Source: Seiridium cupressi
Taxonomy: Eukaryota; Ascomycota; Sordariomycetes; Amphisphaeriales; Sporocadaceae
Direction: 5' to 3'
DNA length: 64,000 nucleotides
Assembly (NCBI GenBank): GCA_036674765.1
Contig: JARVKI010000020.1
Coordinates: forward strand, 248,001 to 312,000
In this document: piece by piece, positions 1 to 9,585 of the stretch
How positions within the stretch are numbered: position 1 is the first letter of the stretch
Layout: every line of letters begins with the position of its first letter
Made by a program: the position numbers and the translations under genes
Notes under the pieces: model-generated
Told to the model about the DNA's origin: nothing
What the model saw: the letters and a program-made list of their open reading frames with translations, nothing else
Databases searched by the model: none

Positions 1-1
1 G

Positions 2-3000
2 AAGACGACCGACGTCAGCGAAATCGTCGTCGAGACGCCGGCTGACGCGACCGACGGTGAGCCTGCCAGTATGCCAGACCCGCCCTGCACCGAAGAGCAA
101 CCCTTGGATAACAGTGACAAGGCTCATGAGGCGGAGACGCCCTCCCCATCAGACCCGGCTGCAATGCCGCCCGTGGGCGCTGAGGAAGAGGGCGATGCTA
201 CTGCTGGTGACGGAATTCAACAGCAGGCGGGACCCGAGCAAACGAGCTCGGTGGAGGCAGAGTTGCCCAAGGAGGACGCGGCAAGTGATGTCGGCGTGGA
301 ACATGAGGCGGGGGACTTGGCAAACTCGGGAATGGAACTGGTTCTGTCTATCCCGACAACAGACTCGGGGATCGGCCTGGACCCGGAAGTCGAGGCGGGA
401 AAGTCGCGGCCCGCATCGCCTTCTGGGAGCGAGCCTCGCGAGCCAAGCAATGACGGAGCTGCGGAAGGGACGCATGAAGGTTTAGCCCATGACGCGAATC
501 CCCTCGGGCCGGACGCAGACAAGACCAATGAAGATTTGACCAGTTCCCAGCCAGACCCAATGAGTTCACGTGATGAGCAACCGATGTCGTCAGATCCAGT
601 CACCCAGTCCGCGACTGGCGACGGCACCTCGGAGAATCTGGCCGAGGACACTGTCCCCAGCTCTGGGGAGGAAGTTCCCGTTGCGGGAGACTTGGCAAAT
701 GACCTGAGCCGCGAAATTGACGGCTCCTCGACGGAGGATTCGCAGCCTCAAATGTCCACATCAGAGCCTGTAGAGACTGACATGGGAAACGATCATGGAG
801 GGCCCCAACATGGTGCTGAGGATATATCTATGGATGCCACGACCCTCAGTGCCGTCCAGCCGGATCATAAGGAGGAGTCGGTGAAGGACGACGTCCGATC
901 GGACTCTCCGCAGCCAGGAGTTGAAGACTTGGGTTCTGCAACGCCCGAGGAGCCGAGCACTATCCACCAGGAGGGCCCGGTAGAATCGCAGCCTGTCGAC
1001 CAAGCTGAATCCTCCGCCGCCGTCGGTGATGTTCAGGGCACAGCCTCAACCGAGGAGCCGGGCACAACAACGGCCGAGCTTGGTACTCACAGCGATGAGT
1101 CCACAACCCCAGTACAGGACGGCCAGCAATTGGACGCAGAAGCCTGCAAATCCAGCACAAATGACACCTCCCTGAACTCGGATGTCGATGTTGCCGACGA
1201 GCTTCCTGAAGTTGGACAGATGACCGAAGAGGGTGACTTGTCGGACGCAACCACTAGCAGCCACGAGCAAACCCTCCAGAAGGAGCAGCCAGTGACTCCA
1301 GCAGAAGAATTCTCTTCCCCTGTCGAGATCGGGGTTGACCAGCAATCGGAGCATGAGGGAAGTGTTCACACCGAGGCGCCGGAACCAGCGGAACCAGTTG
1401 ATGTCCTGAGTGACATCGTGGATGACTTATTATCCGACCAACAGACCTCCTCACTGCCGCAAGACGAGCACGACGATGGTGAATTGCCCCATCAGATCTC
1501 GGATGATGTTGGCTCCACGAGCGAACAGGCCAGCAAGGACCTTGGTGCTGGGGAATGCACGGACGGAGCAATCGAAACAACCAACACGCTAGGGGAGAAG
1601 GAGGATCTGCCTGCTATGGTTACTAGCAATGACGAGCTGCATGTCGAGAGCGAAGAGCTGTCAATCATAAACGAGGAGGGAGCCTCAATCAATGATTGCG
1701 AGAGATCGTCGTTTCTAGACCAGAACGCCACGAAGTCCGGAAACGACCCTGTCGAAGACGGCAGTATTGTTGAGAGCAAAGATTTGGACCAACAATTGCA
1801 CACGCCTGAGCAGGTCCGCGAACCCACCCCGGATTTTGTAGGTAGTGAGACCTCGATGCCCATGCCTGAATCGCCGAGCAACCACCAGAACACGGCGAAT
1901 CACGTCATGGACGCAGATGTCTCGTCCGACAGCATCAAGGGTGCGGCAGGCAGTTCTCCTGGGTCTTTGGTCGGGAATGAAGATGCGGATGAGCTTGCGG
2001 GCCGTAGCCAGACCCCCGTAGATCAGCCACAAGAGGAGCTGGAGCCAGACCGCTCACTACAAGGAAGTCTGGCAGATGAACAAGTTGGTACCATCCCCCT
2101 ATTCCGTGCGAATGTGGACATTCCACTCCTTTCTAACACACTTTCAGATGAGCATTGGGGATCAGAGCGTTTCCGAGAGTCCCAAGGGGATTCGCCTTCA
2201 AATGAGGAGCAACAGCCAACGGAAGAAGTCGGCGCAGAACGCGGAATGGAATACCAGGAGGAAGCGTATACGTATCCAGCTGAAGAGCGCAGCTCAGTAG
2301 TTTCGGCAGATGGAACGGAGCATTACGATCTGAGCGATCTAGGCTGGCTCTTCGCAGCCTCCAGCTTTTACGCCGATGAGTCTGTTGAGGATATTCAATA
2401 CAGCTTGAGCGATTATATGGCCGGGGATGTTTCACGATCTGTCTCAGTCGATACACCGGTCAGGACAATACCGCAATTCCAGCCACCGGTAGACAACGTC
2501 ACTTATGAGGACTACGACGAGACTTTCGATGATGACGAGTCCGCTTCGTCGCATTTCAGTGATGAGGAAGACTCTGGGATCATTGACTCTTCGCTTCCTG
2601 AACAACGCGCCAGCCGAGAATACCATCGCCAACCGCCAAAAGCCGGTCAATATGATGGAACAGGCTGGGGCGAGAGTGACGTCAGTTATGAATATACTGA
2701 TGACTCCACGAACGAGCTACACACGGCTGCAACGCCCTTTCAACAACCCACTCCGACACAGGGTAGGTTCGACTTCGCCAACAGCTTTGGCATACGTATG
2801 GTGCACGATGCGGAACCGCGTGGTGCCACCGACCCCGAGGATAGTGTCAAGACGCCAAACCTAGCACCTGTGACGTACAGCAATGCCCCAGAGGTCAGCC
2901 CCTTGGTGCTTCGTGGTGCTAGGCCGATGACGCCAAATAGCGGAGGATTGGCAACGAGCAGACGTACCCTTTCGAGGGACCCAGAGACTCCGACTCGGCC

Positions 3001-3697
3001 GACCGAGCGTGCTATGGCGCCAGAACCGGTACCAGAGCCAGAACTAGACCCAGCAATGTTCGTTCCGCGCGATGTCACACACGTGCCTTGGCACGCGCGA
3101 GCTGATTCAGTGCCGTACTCCATCCGTAGTCGAAGCACTCTCTCCTCAGGACCGTCGTCGCCGGTTCATTCGGCTTTGCCAGTCGACAAGCACGAGCCAA
3201 AAATTCGGGATTCGTGGCATGGCCCAGTCGGGTCGTTGGGACATTCGCGGACCAACACACAGGCGACGGACCGGAGTAGCGGCGAAGAGTTCGATCCCTT
3301 CAGATACGATAGCGCGAAGCCATCTCCATATGACATCAACTCCCCGAGACGCAGTGTACAGATACATCAACCGTTCACGGAAACGAAGCCTCTCTCAGAA
3401 ACGAACCGAAACTCGATAGCGGGTTCCCCCATGTTCCAGAAGCTGCGGAACATGTTTGAGGCACCAATTGGTAGTGGCAGCAGTAGTAGCTCTTCAAGCC
3501 CTACGAAATCAAGACCAGTCTCGAACATCTTCATCCCCACTGGTCGGGAAAGAAGCTCCTCGCAGCTGCGTGAGTCGTTCGTCCCGCTCGATCCCGGCCA
3601 TACCCCTCGGCATGGGAGTTTCCGCAATGAGAACGAGGATGATTTCGACGAGCGCAGCTCGCTCCTAGAGCACTCTGCAGGTAGTCCACGACGTTGA
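2..3697 (+). CDS. Large acidic low-complexity protein, 5' end outside window
   Basis: The frame is open from base 2 to the stop at 3697, so this is the 3' part of a gene that begins before the window; the first internal ATG is at 71. About 1,230 residues are visible with no intron needed. The first ~750 residues are rich in Glu, Asp, Ser, Pro and Thr and look disordered. The C-terminal third turns basic and Ser-rich: a Tyr/Asp/Glu-rich stretch near 2480-2720, then many Ser/Arg/Pro segments typical of phosphorylation targets, a serine run near 3478-3500 and an acidic patch (positions ~3630-3660) before a basic end. No folded domain or membrane segment is recognised. The very long open frame and uniform codon use support a real protein. 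Function is unknown; a scaffold or cell-surface/cortical role is only a guess. Confidence 0.8.
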   Translation, partial: KTTDVSEIVVETPADATDGEPASMPDPPCTEEQPLDNSDKAHEAETPSPSDPAAMPPVGAEEEGDATAGDGIQQQAGPEQTSSVEAELPKEDAASDVGVEHEAGDLANSGMELVLSIPTTDSGIGLDPEVEAGKSRPASPSGSEPREPSNDGAAEGTHEGLAHDANPLGPDADKTNEDLTSSQPDPMSSRDEQPMSSDPVTQSATGDGTSENLAEDTVPSSGEEVPVAGDLANDLSREIDGSSTEDSQPQMSTSEPVETDMGNDHGGPQHGAEDISMDATTLSAVQPDHKEESVKDDVRSDSPQPGVEDLGSATPEEPSTIHQEGPVESQPVDQAESSAAVGDVQGTASTEEPGTTTAELGTHSDESTTPVQDGQQLDAEACKSSTNDTSLNSDVDVADELPEVGQMTEEGDLSDATTSSHEQTLQKEQPVTPAEEFSSPVEIGVDQQSEHEGSVHTEAPEPAEPVDVLSDIVDDLLSDQQTSSLPQDEHDDGELPHQISDDVGSTSEQASKDLGAGECTDGAIETTNTLGEKEDLPAMVTSNDELHVESEELSIINEEGASINDCERSSFLDQNATKSGNDPVEDGSIVESKDLDQQLHTPEQVREPTPDFVGSETSMPMPESPSNHQNTANHVMDADVSSDSIKGAAGSSPGSLVGNEDADELAGRSQTPVDQPQEELEPDRSLQGSLADEQVGTIPLFRANVDIPLLSNTLSDEHWGSERFRESQGDSPSNEEQQPTEEVGAERGMEYQEEAYTYPAEERSSVVSADGTEHYDLSDLGWLFAASSFYADESVEDIQYSLSDYMAGDVSRSVSVDTPVRTIPQFQPPVDNVTYEDYDETFDDDESASSHFSDEEDSGIIDSSLPEQRASREYHRQPPKAGQYDGTGWGESDVSYEYTDDSTNELHTAATPFQQPTPTQGRFDFANSFGIRMVHDAEPRGATDPEDSVKTPNLAPVTYSNAPEVSPLVLRGARPMTPNSGGLATSRRTLSRDPETPTRPTERAMAPEPVPEPELDPAMFVPRDVTHVPWHARADSVPYSIRSRSTLSSGPSSPVHSALPVDKHEPKIRDSWHGPVGSLGHSRTNTQATDRSSGEEFDPFRYDSAKPSPYDINSPRRSVQIHQPFTETKPLSETNRNSIAGSPMFQKLRNMFEAPIGSGSSSSSSSPTKSRPVSNIFIPTGRERSSSQLRESFVPLDPGHTPRHGSFRNENEDDFDERSSLLEHSAGSPRR

Positions 3698-4486
3698 CCA
3701 CACTCGGGCAAGGAGGGGGAGGCTGGGCAATCTTCTGGAATTCAAGAGGAAAATGATTGTGATGATGGATATGAGGCTGACGACTCAATGTCAAGCGTCG
3801 AGGCTGAGAAAGACTATCGTCTCGCGTGGATGTTTGTGAGTGGATGGCGGCAACGACTGCAGTTTGCCGGCGACATTGTCGAGAAGCATAGGTGGGAGTG
3901 GCGTGGAGAGGGCAAGAGGATGAGGACAAAATATAAGAGTGTCCCGCATGAATCACATGATACATCATCGGATGGCGTTTCGGAAAATCTTTCGCGCAGG
4001 ACCTTTGCAAGGACGCGCATGGTGAGGAAAACTTAGGACAATTGGAATCTACGAGCGTTTGGGCATTCATAGTGTTTTGGTGTATAGGTTGGATTTTGAT
4101 AGACTCACCGTGGTAGGTAGTTGGCAACCTCGGTACATTCTTCTTGGCGGAATAGCCTTCCTCAATGGAAATATTCGAGATAATTGCATCATCCTTGGAA
4201 AAAAAAAAAAAAAAGGCCCTCCCGCAACTACACCGTGGTATTCCATACATACATGTAGGCTTCGTAGGTAATGCAGGTACCACCAACTCCCGTGGCACTT
4301 GCCTACTTTACGTCCATTGTCACCACCATCTATCGCAATTGCCATTGAGACTCGAGTGACGAGTATGCAAAACCAAAACTTGACTTCAGTAGAAGGTTGC
4401 TTCATCTCAAAATCAAACTCAAAATCAAAATCATTTTGCTCTTGGACAAACATTTCTTTCAGTAACACCCACCCAACGCAGTTTCG
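3698..4486. other. Intergenic region with A-tract, upstream of MYND gene
   Basis: Non-coding 3' flank of the acidic protein gene and promoter of the MYND-finger gene. It contains a run of 16 A at 4199-4214 and three imperfect copies of a CAAAATCAAACT-like unit around 4407-4432, about 60 bases before the ATG. Opposite-strand frames here show no family resemblance. Confidence 0.5.
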
Positions 4487-6019
4487 ATGAATACCATAGG
4501 GGTCACCACTTTGGGAGTCGAAGGCGGCTCGATCGATATCGATTTGCGAGTCCGACAGGACTCGGGGTCGCACTCGAGACCGCCCCAGCCTCCACCGAGC
4601 ACACCACCAGTATGCTGCATCTGCTCTACTCGCACCTCCCAGCGTTGTGGAAAATGTGGTGTCTACTACTGCTCCCACGATTGTCAAAAGGAGGATCTAC
4701 CCTACCACAAGGGCGTGTGCAATGAGTTATCGCTACTTTCATCAATTCGTCACCCCAAAGACCACGTTCGATGCCTCAGGTTCCCAAAGGGCAGTCTGCA
4801 ACCCAGGTGGTGCTTCGTGAAGTGCAGCAACGATGAGCGTATGGACAAGATTGTTCTCCCAATCTTCGCCGATGGCTACCAACATCTCAACGACGGCGAA
4901 TTTCTTGATAAACTTATCACGGACGTCACGAGTCCCGAGATAACTGACGACGTAACCACGCCCGGCGTAACCACGCTCATGCTTGTCACTCCCCGCCCCT
5001 TTGGTGGGCCTACTGCTGGAGCTGCAGCTTTCAACGGTCGCTCTGCTGATCTCAACGTCGGTATTGCATCTCTCGGGAGGCCTGGGCACTTATATCCGTG
5101 GACAGCCGACGCATACCTCGTTGTCTATCAGGTCAAGCGCGACAAGGATGGAAATGCCCGAGTACAATATCAAGACGTCAAGATGGAGCACCATCGCCCC
5201 GTCCTGAATTTCCTTTTAACAAACCCTTTCAATCCTTGCATTGTCCCGGATGTTCGGGATAAACGCTATAGAATACCTGCCATCAAGATCAACAGCGTAG
5301 GAGATCGCCTTTCCCACGGCTTGGCAGTTATGGATGTAGTAGAAGTCCCGGTAGACCTGTTCTCTGGCTACCAGTGGCCTTCTGCACTGGCATTCATGGT
5401 TGGGCTTCCCTGGGTCTGCCGCCTCACAGCTGCCCATTGCGAAATCTTACAAACAGTCGACCCCAAGGAATCCGACAAGCTTATTCTGAGGAACCCGGAA
5501 GCAATACTCCTAGCCTGTGTATACAAGGATCCGACCGGAAAAGGTGAATACCTGCCCGTGATTCGCTCGCTGGAGGATATCCAATTCCAAAAAACCCCAG
5601 GGACAATCATGGTAATCCACATGGACGGCAAGGTCATATATGAAGACCATATCAAAGCATTCAACGAGTTCATGGGCCGAAAGCTGAGGATATATGAAGG
5701 AGGCCAGGCATCGATCGGAGCCGGCTGGCTGGGCCGAAAGGATTTCATCGCCCACTGGGAGAAGTACAAGCGCAGGAAGCAGCTGTCACTGCCCTCGCCG
5801 TACGAAGTGTTTCCCGGAAACATCGGGCTGCGCGACCAAGAGATTGACATTTGGCACGCACGTTACTTAACATTGCAAGAGCCCGATGACTTTCCTTCTG
5901 ATACCCCCAGCGAGACATCAGGCGGCTCGGGAGAAGCCGGCCCTGTGGACCAAGATTTAACCCTGTATGGAAGCAGCAAGGGAGCAGAGGAAACTATTGG
6001 ACGACCTGTTGTGTCTTGA
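4487..6019 (+). CDS. MYND-type zinc-finger protein
   Basis: A single-exon frame of 510 residues. Residues 43-78 form a MYND zinc finger: Cys pairs at 43/46 (with Cys44 adjacent), 54/57 and 62/66, then His74 and Cys78, the normal C-x2-C / C-x2-C / C-x3-C / H-x3-C spacing. MYND fingers mediate protein-protein contacts. No SET domain is visible, so this is not an obvious SMYD-type methyltransferase. The remaining ~430 residues look globular, and the last 50 are acidic and Ser/Gly-rich. Proteins with an N-terminal MYND and an uncharacterised body are common in Pezizomycotina. The start is the first ATG of the frame, just before the finger. Role unknown. Confidence 0.85.
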   Translation: MNTIGVTTLGVEGGSIDIDLRVRQDSGSHSRPPQPPPSTPPVCCICSTRTSQRCGKCGVYYCSHDCQKEDLPYHKGVCNELSLLSSIRHPKDHVRCLRFPKGSLQPRWCFVKCSNDERMDKIVLPIFADGYQHLNDGEFLDKLITDVTSPEITDDVTTPGVTTLMLVTPRPFGGPTAGAAAFNGRSADLNVGIASLGRPGHLYPWTADAYLVVYQVKRDKDGNARVQYQDVKMEHHRPVLNFLLTNPFNPCIVPDVRDKRYRIPAIKINSVGDRLSHGLAVMDVVEVPVDLFSGYQWPSALAFMVGLPWVCRLTAAHCEILQTVDPKESDKLILRNPEAILLACVYKDPTGKGEYLPVIRSLEDIQFQKTPGTIMVIHMDGKVIYEDHIKAFNEFMGRKLRIYEGGQASIGAGWLGRKDFIAHWEKYKRRKQLSLPSPYEVFPGNIGLRDQEIDIWHARYLTLQEPDDFPSDTPSETSGGSGEAGPVDQDLTLYGSSKGAEETIGRPVVS

Positions 6020-6418
6020 TGATAAGTCCATAATGTCTTGATAGACATTAGAGGCTCTATGGCGTTGTAATATGGATAAAAATAGGATAGCCGCTTTCTT
6101 TGAGCACTTTCCTGGCGCTCCTGGTTCCAAAGCTCTACACTTCTGCAGTAGGATTCTGATGGGACCGTTGGACGAGTCTGGACTGGGCACTATCACTATT
6201 TTCGTCTCTTCGAAGTCATTGCTAGTGGAGGTTTGGTCAGTCTCATTCTGAAACGAAAGGGATTGCGCCCCTTTTTAATTTACACATTTGAACAGATAAA
6301 TTTTCTTACTTGAAATCTCCCTTCGTCGCCAAATATGTATTCATGTTGAGTCCGGCAGTAATCGTTCCAAGTTTCATGAGGGGTGTATTGACTGATAGGT
6401 CTGTTCCACGTTTCATGC
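6020..6418. other. Convergent 3' intergenic region
   Basis: Lies between the converging 3' ends of the MYND-finger and GNAT genes. It is likely to hold both transcript 3' ends; no further gene is seen. Confidence 0.4.
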
Positions 6419-7023
6419 CTAGTCTAACAAGCCAGCTAGCTTGGTCAAGCCCTCACGGTCTACTCTCATACCAACCCACTCATTCATTGCGGTAGCTCCT
6501 ATCGACTCGTAAAACTTGATGCTCGGCTCGTTCCATTTGAGCACAGCCCACTCCAGTCTGCCGCCATCCATGGCTACGACCTCCTTTGCTAGCTCGAGCA
6601 GTAGTTTCTTCCCGTAGCTCTTCTTGCGCTCGCTCGGCTTCACGAAGAGGTCCTCGAGATAGATCCCCGGTCTGGCTCTCCATGTGCTGTAATTATAGAA
6701 GTATAGGGCCATGCCGGCGGGAGCCCCAGTCTCATTGAAGAGGAGCAGACAGCGGGCTGGTCGAGAGGGTGATGTCGATTCTGTATCCGGTGCCGTTGAG
6801 GTAGACTCCACACCCTCTGGTGCAAAGGCAATAGTAGAGAGGAGCGTCTTCTCCGTTGCCTCAACCGAATCGAGCTCATGCTCATAATCAGCAAGCTCGC
6901 GGATCAAGCCCAGAATTGTTGGAACATCTGTGGACCATCAGTTTAGTTGTCAACAACTGGCACATTAAGGTCCTATATACCTTCACGACGAGCGTGCCGA
7001 ACCGTACAATCCACTGGCGCCAT
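6419..7023 (-). CDS. GNAT-family N-acetyltransferase (diamine acetyltransferase-like)
   Basis: Two exons: 7023-6981 and 6927-6419, with a 53-nt intron (GTATAT donor, CACAG acceptor), giving 183 residues. The short first exon supplies the N-terminus and joins in phase to the helix containing Ile-Arg-Glu-Leu-Ala-Asp-Tyr-Glu, as in spermidine/spermine-type acetyltransferases. The core shows beta4 (Ile-Tyr-Leu-Glu-Asp-Leu-Phe-Val), then the acetyl-CoA loop, then Trp-Asn-Glu-Pro-Ser-Ile-Lys-Phe-Tyr-Glu, the conserved C-terminal motif of this subgroup. In the CoA loop the usual R-x-x-G-x-G/A reads Arg-Lys-Lys-Ser-Tyr-Gly, so Ser replaces the first Gly. It probably acetylates a small amine such as a polyamine; the substrate cannot be read from sequence. 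Confidence 0.85.
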
Positions 7024-7252
7024 TGTGAGTCTCGAAGCAGGATATCTGTCTGATTACTTTGTTGTTACAATATGGGCGCTTTATGTTCGATTCAAGGAAT
7101 GAGAAGACCCCTCAATATCAAACGCCCTTCGTGTCGATTGACTTAATATGGCGGGGCACTGACCGAACCTAATGCAGGGTGCGATGGTGGGCTGTGGGGA
7201 GCTGAAGCCTGCCGCTGTCGGATCGATGCCCATCTCGAACTCGATTCTGGAC

Positions 7253-8434
7253 TTATTCGTCCACTTCTCGGGCGAGAATTTTGCCCATTGCATCGACACC
7301 CTGGAAAAACTGCGAGTCTGTCGATGTGGGCTTTGATAGCGTGGGGTGCTTGTTTTCTCCGCCCCAAGTCACCTTCCAATTCCCATTGGCATTCTTCTTC
7401 ATCACGGGAGATGCTAGCAAGACCTTAGCATAGATGCCACGCGTGAGAGATCGCGCTTTGAAAGCTCGCACCCCGATGGGAGGGCCTTGACGGTACGGAT
7501 GTTCGTCCGAACTCCCCGACAGGGCCTTCATCCTTCGCGAGTTCTTTCTCTCAAGTTTTCGGATCGGCATGGTAACGTAATTCTCCCAATCCCACAGTGC
7601 TGTAGCATTTGCGATAACTGGCTTGGTCATGTCACTCTCTACTGGCGTGGCCACGGGTCTTCGCGGAGGAATCCTCCACGTGTTCTCAGGGGCTACCCCC
7701 TCAGCTAAGTCTTTGAGAGTATCCCATTCTCCCTGGGGCAAGGGGGGCATGAGAGATGCAATGACGCTTTTCCAGTGCTTCTGCAGCTTGCGGGTCATCT
7801 GTTTGGGTCTGAGTGTCAAGCCCCAGCAGTTCTCTGTGACTACTGTCGTCTTGGGGTTAATGGTTCGCCGGATCTTGTTCCCCGTTATCCAGTCGGCCAC
7901 ACTCTCTTGACGGTTGTACTGTGACTCGCCTAGAATCCTAACCTTTTCTAGGTCCCAATGGCCCAGCCAAGTCGAATCAAGCACAGATGGCAGCGGTTCT
8001 TCCCCCTTCTTTTTTTCCTTTGTGCCAGCCTTGCCATCTACCGATTGGCCCCAAGCCGCCAATGTCAATCGGCGCATCGCATCGTTGGAGTTACAGGAGG
8101 TATTCTCGAGCATTGCTGAATCAGCTGGCGGTGACTTTGACAGATATTCATCGGCCAGTTGACGTCTCCTTTTCCCGAGTCGACCTGTGGCGAGCAGACA
8201 AATGCGTAGCATACGCCGGACGTCACCAGCATTCGCGGCTCGTAGGAATCGTAGTTGACGGTGGGCTTCTTTGATGTGTTTCTTGGGATCTTGAGCATCC
8301 TGGCCACCTCGAAAGCGGGTCTTGATATACTCGAATGACCACGGGCGTACCAGGGGCGGAAGATATGTCGCTTCTCGCAGGATATGCCGATATAGATGAC
8401 GAGCCGTCTCGGGATGCGGAATTTGGAGAGGCAT
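7253..8434 (-). CDS. LYR-motif protein, probably mitochondrial
   Basis: The ATG at 8434 gives 393 residues; the frame can be read further upstream only from a GTG, which is not a plausible start here. Residues 14-16 are the Leu-Tyr-Arg triad, followed by Ile-Leu-Arg-Glu and an Arg-Phe-Arg segment, as in the Complex1_LYR-like superfamily. LYR proteins usually act in mitochondria on respiratory-complex assembly, Fe-S transfer or ribosome assembly through acyl-carrier protein. The protein is far longer than classic LYRMs (about 90-150 aa); the additional ~300 residues are basic with no recognised domain. Filamentous fungi have such long LYR proteins. The gene is convergent to nothing nearby and shares its upstream region with the MBP1-like gene. 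The specific client is unknown. Confidence 0.75.
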   Translation of the reverse strand: MPLQIPHPETARHLYRHILREATYLPPLVRPWSFEYIKTRFRGGQDAQDPKKHIKEAHRQLRFLRAANAGDVRRMLRICLLATGRLGKRRRQLADEYLSKSPPADSAMLENTSCNSNDAMRRLTLAAWGQSVDGKAGTKEKKKGEEPLPSVLDSTWLGHWDLEKVRILGESQYNRQESVADWITGNKIRRTINPKTTVVTENCWGLTLRPKQMTRKLQKHWKSVIASLMPPLPQGEWDTLKDLAEGVAPENTWRIPPRRPVATPVESDMTKPVIANATALWDWENYVTMPIRKLERKNSRRMKALSGSSDEHPYRQGPPIGVRAFKARSLTRGIYAKVLLASPVMKKNANGNWKVTWGGENKHPTLSKPTSTDSQFFQGVDAMGKILAREVDE

Positions 8435-9585
8435 GACCTTGGTTGAGATAGGCTTGGACACCGACGAAGCTAACCTATATTGATGGGTTGGTCAAGAGAA
8501 GAGAGAACGAGCAGATGCATAACCATTGCTTCTTGGTACTATGGGAATGCACAATATGCTCTAGAGTGTTATGAATCCTGGGACTGCAGGAGTGTAAAGT
8601 CGGTAACGTAGGTGCTATAGTCACGATGCTTGAGCTCTGGCCCTCCCCAATTTACAATTCTGCTAGAAATTTGGAGAAGCTGCCCATGCCTAGGCACGCG
8701 GCAGGACAAGAATCCCTGTAGCCATGACCTGCAGCGCCAGCCAGGGTGAGCTTGGTGCGTTGCCAGCGGCACTTGCTTCGGTGAGCTCACCATTGACAAC
8801 TCAGCAGTCTCCAGGGCAGATGAACTTGGTAGGCTGGTTGCTCGGAAGGCCCCGCTCTTGAGTGTGAAGGGGATTGTCAAAGTTAAGGTTATTGCCAGTG
8901 TTTTGCATTGCCGCTGCGGGCGGACGCTGCATCCATTGATGTATTGGCTTGTCTTCAGGTATGCACAAAGGTGAGGAAACGCACGGCCCCCTAGCGGCCT
9001 GCCCTGGGCGCTTTCCCCTCTCTCCCGCCAATGGCGCTGCAGCCCATTTTTGCGCGTCACTTCGGCGCGCGCTCATTTCCGCGCTTCACGCCCTGTCACC
9101 CTCGGGCTCACGAAACTGACACGTCCTCTTGGTGTTCGCGTCACAAGCTTTAATTGATTCCTCTTTTCGGCACCATATTCTTGATAGCTTTTTGGCTTAT
9201 CGACCAATGCACGAGAGCATTAACGCTTGAATATTCCCAGCAGCAGACCCAAGGCGTGAGATATTCCGTTGCTTAATGCTGGCTGCCGGCAAGACGCAGA
9301 CTTTTTGGATGCGCCGCGCTCGACCAGCGATAATCGCATTCTGTTCTGCATCTTTCTGACCGAGTTTCCTGACCGTCGACCCGGCCATTCTCCTCCCCTG
9401 CTAGCCGCTCAACTCAGCAACGACAGCGGCGAGTCGCCAATCTCCCGACACCACGATATATACTCTTCCGCGAGTTCCTTGTCACCTCAATTCCTGTTCG
9501 GCGTCGATTTACACCATTGTCTAATTGTGCCTTCACGACTCGAGCGACTCTTATCTTGGGCGCATCGTGCAGGTCGTGCCAGCCC
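8435..9585. promoter_or_regulatory. Divergent promoter region between LYR gene and MBP1-like gene
   Basis: A 1.15-kb divergent intergenic region without a supported ORF. A CACGAAA heptamer, the core of the yeast SCB element, lies at 9109-9115, about 470 bases before the MBP1-like ATG. The part next to the MBP1-like gene is pyrimidine-rich, as fungal 5' leaders often are. Function of the heptamer is untested. Confidence 0.4.

Noticed and set aside
3531..4687. Two long minus-strand frames (255 and 206 codons) opposite the MYND gene promoter and acidic-protein end
   Set aside because: They include a poly-Phe run from the 16-base A tract, lack family motifs and overlap better supported genes; they look like chance frames.
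8435..8461. Upstream start of the LYR protein at 8461
   Set aside because: The codon there is GTG; the ATG at 8434 gives the N-terminus expected for LYR proteins.
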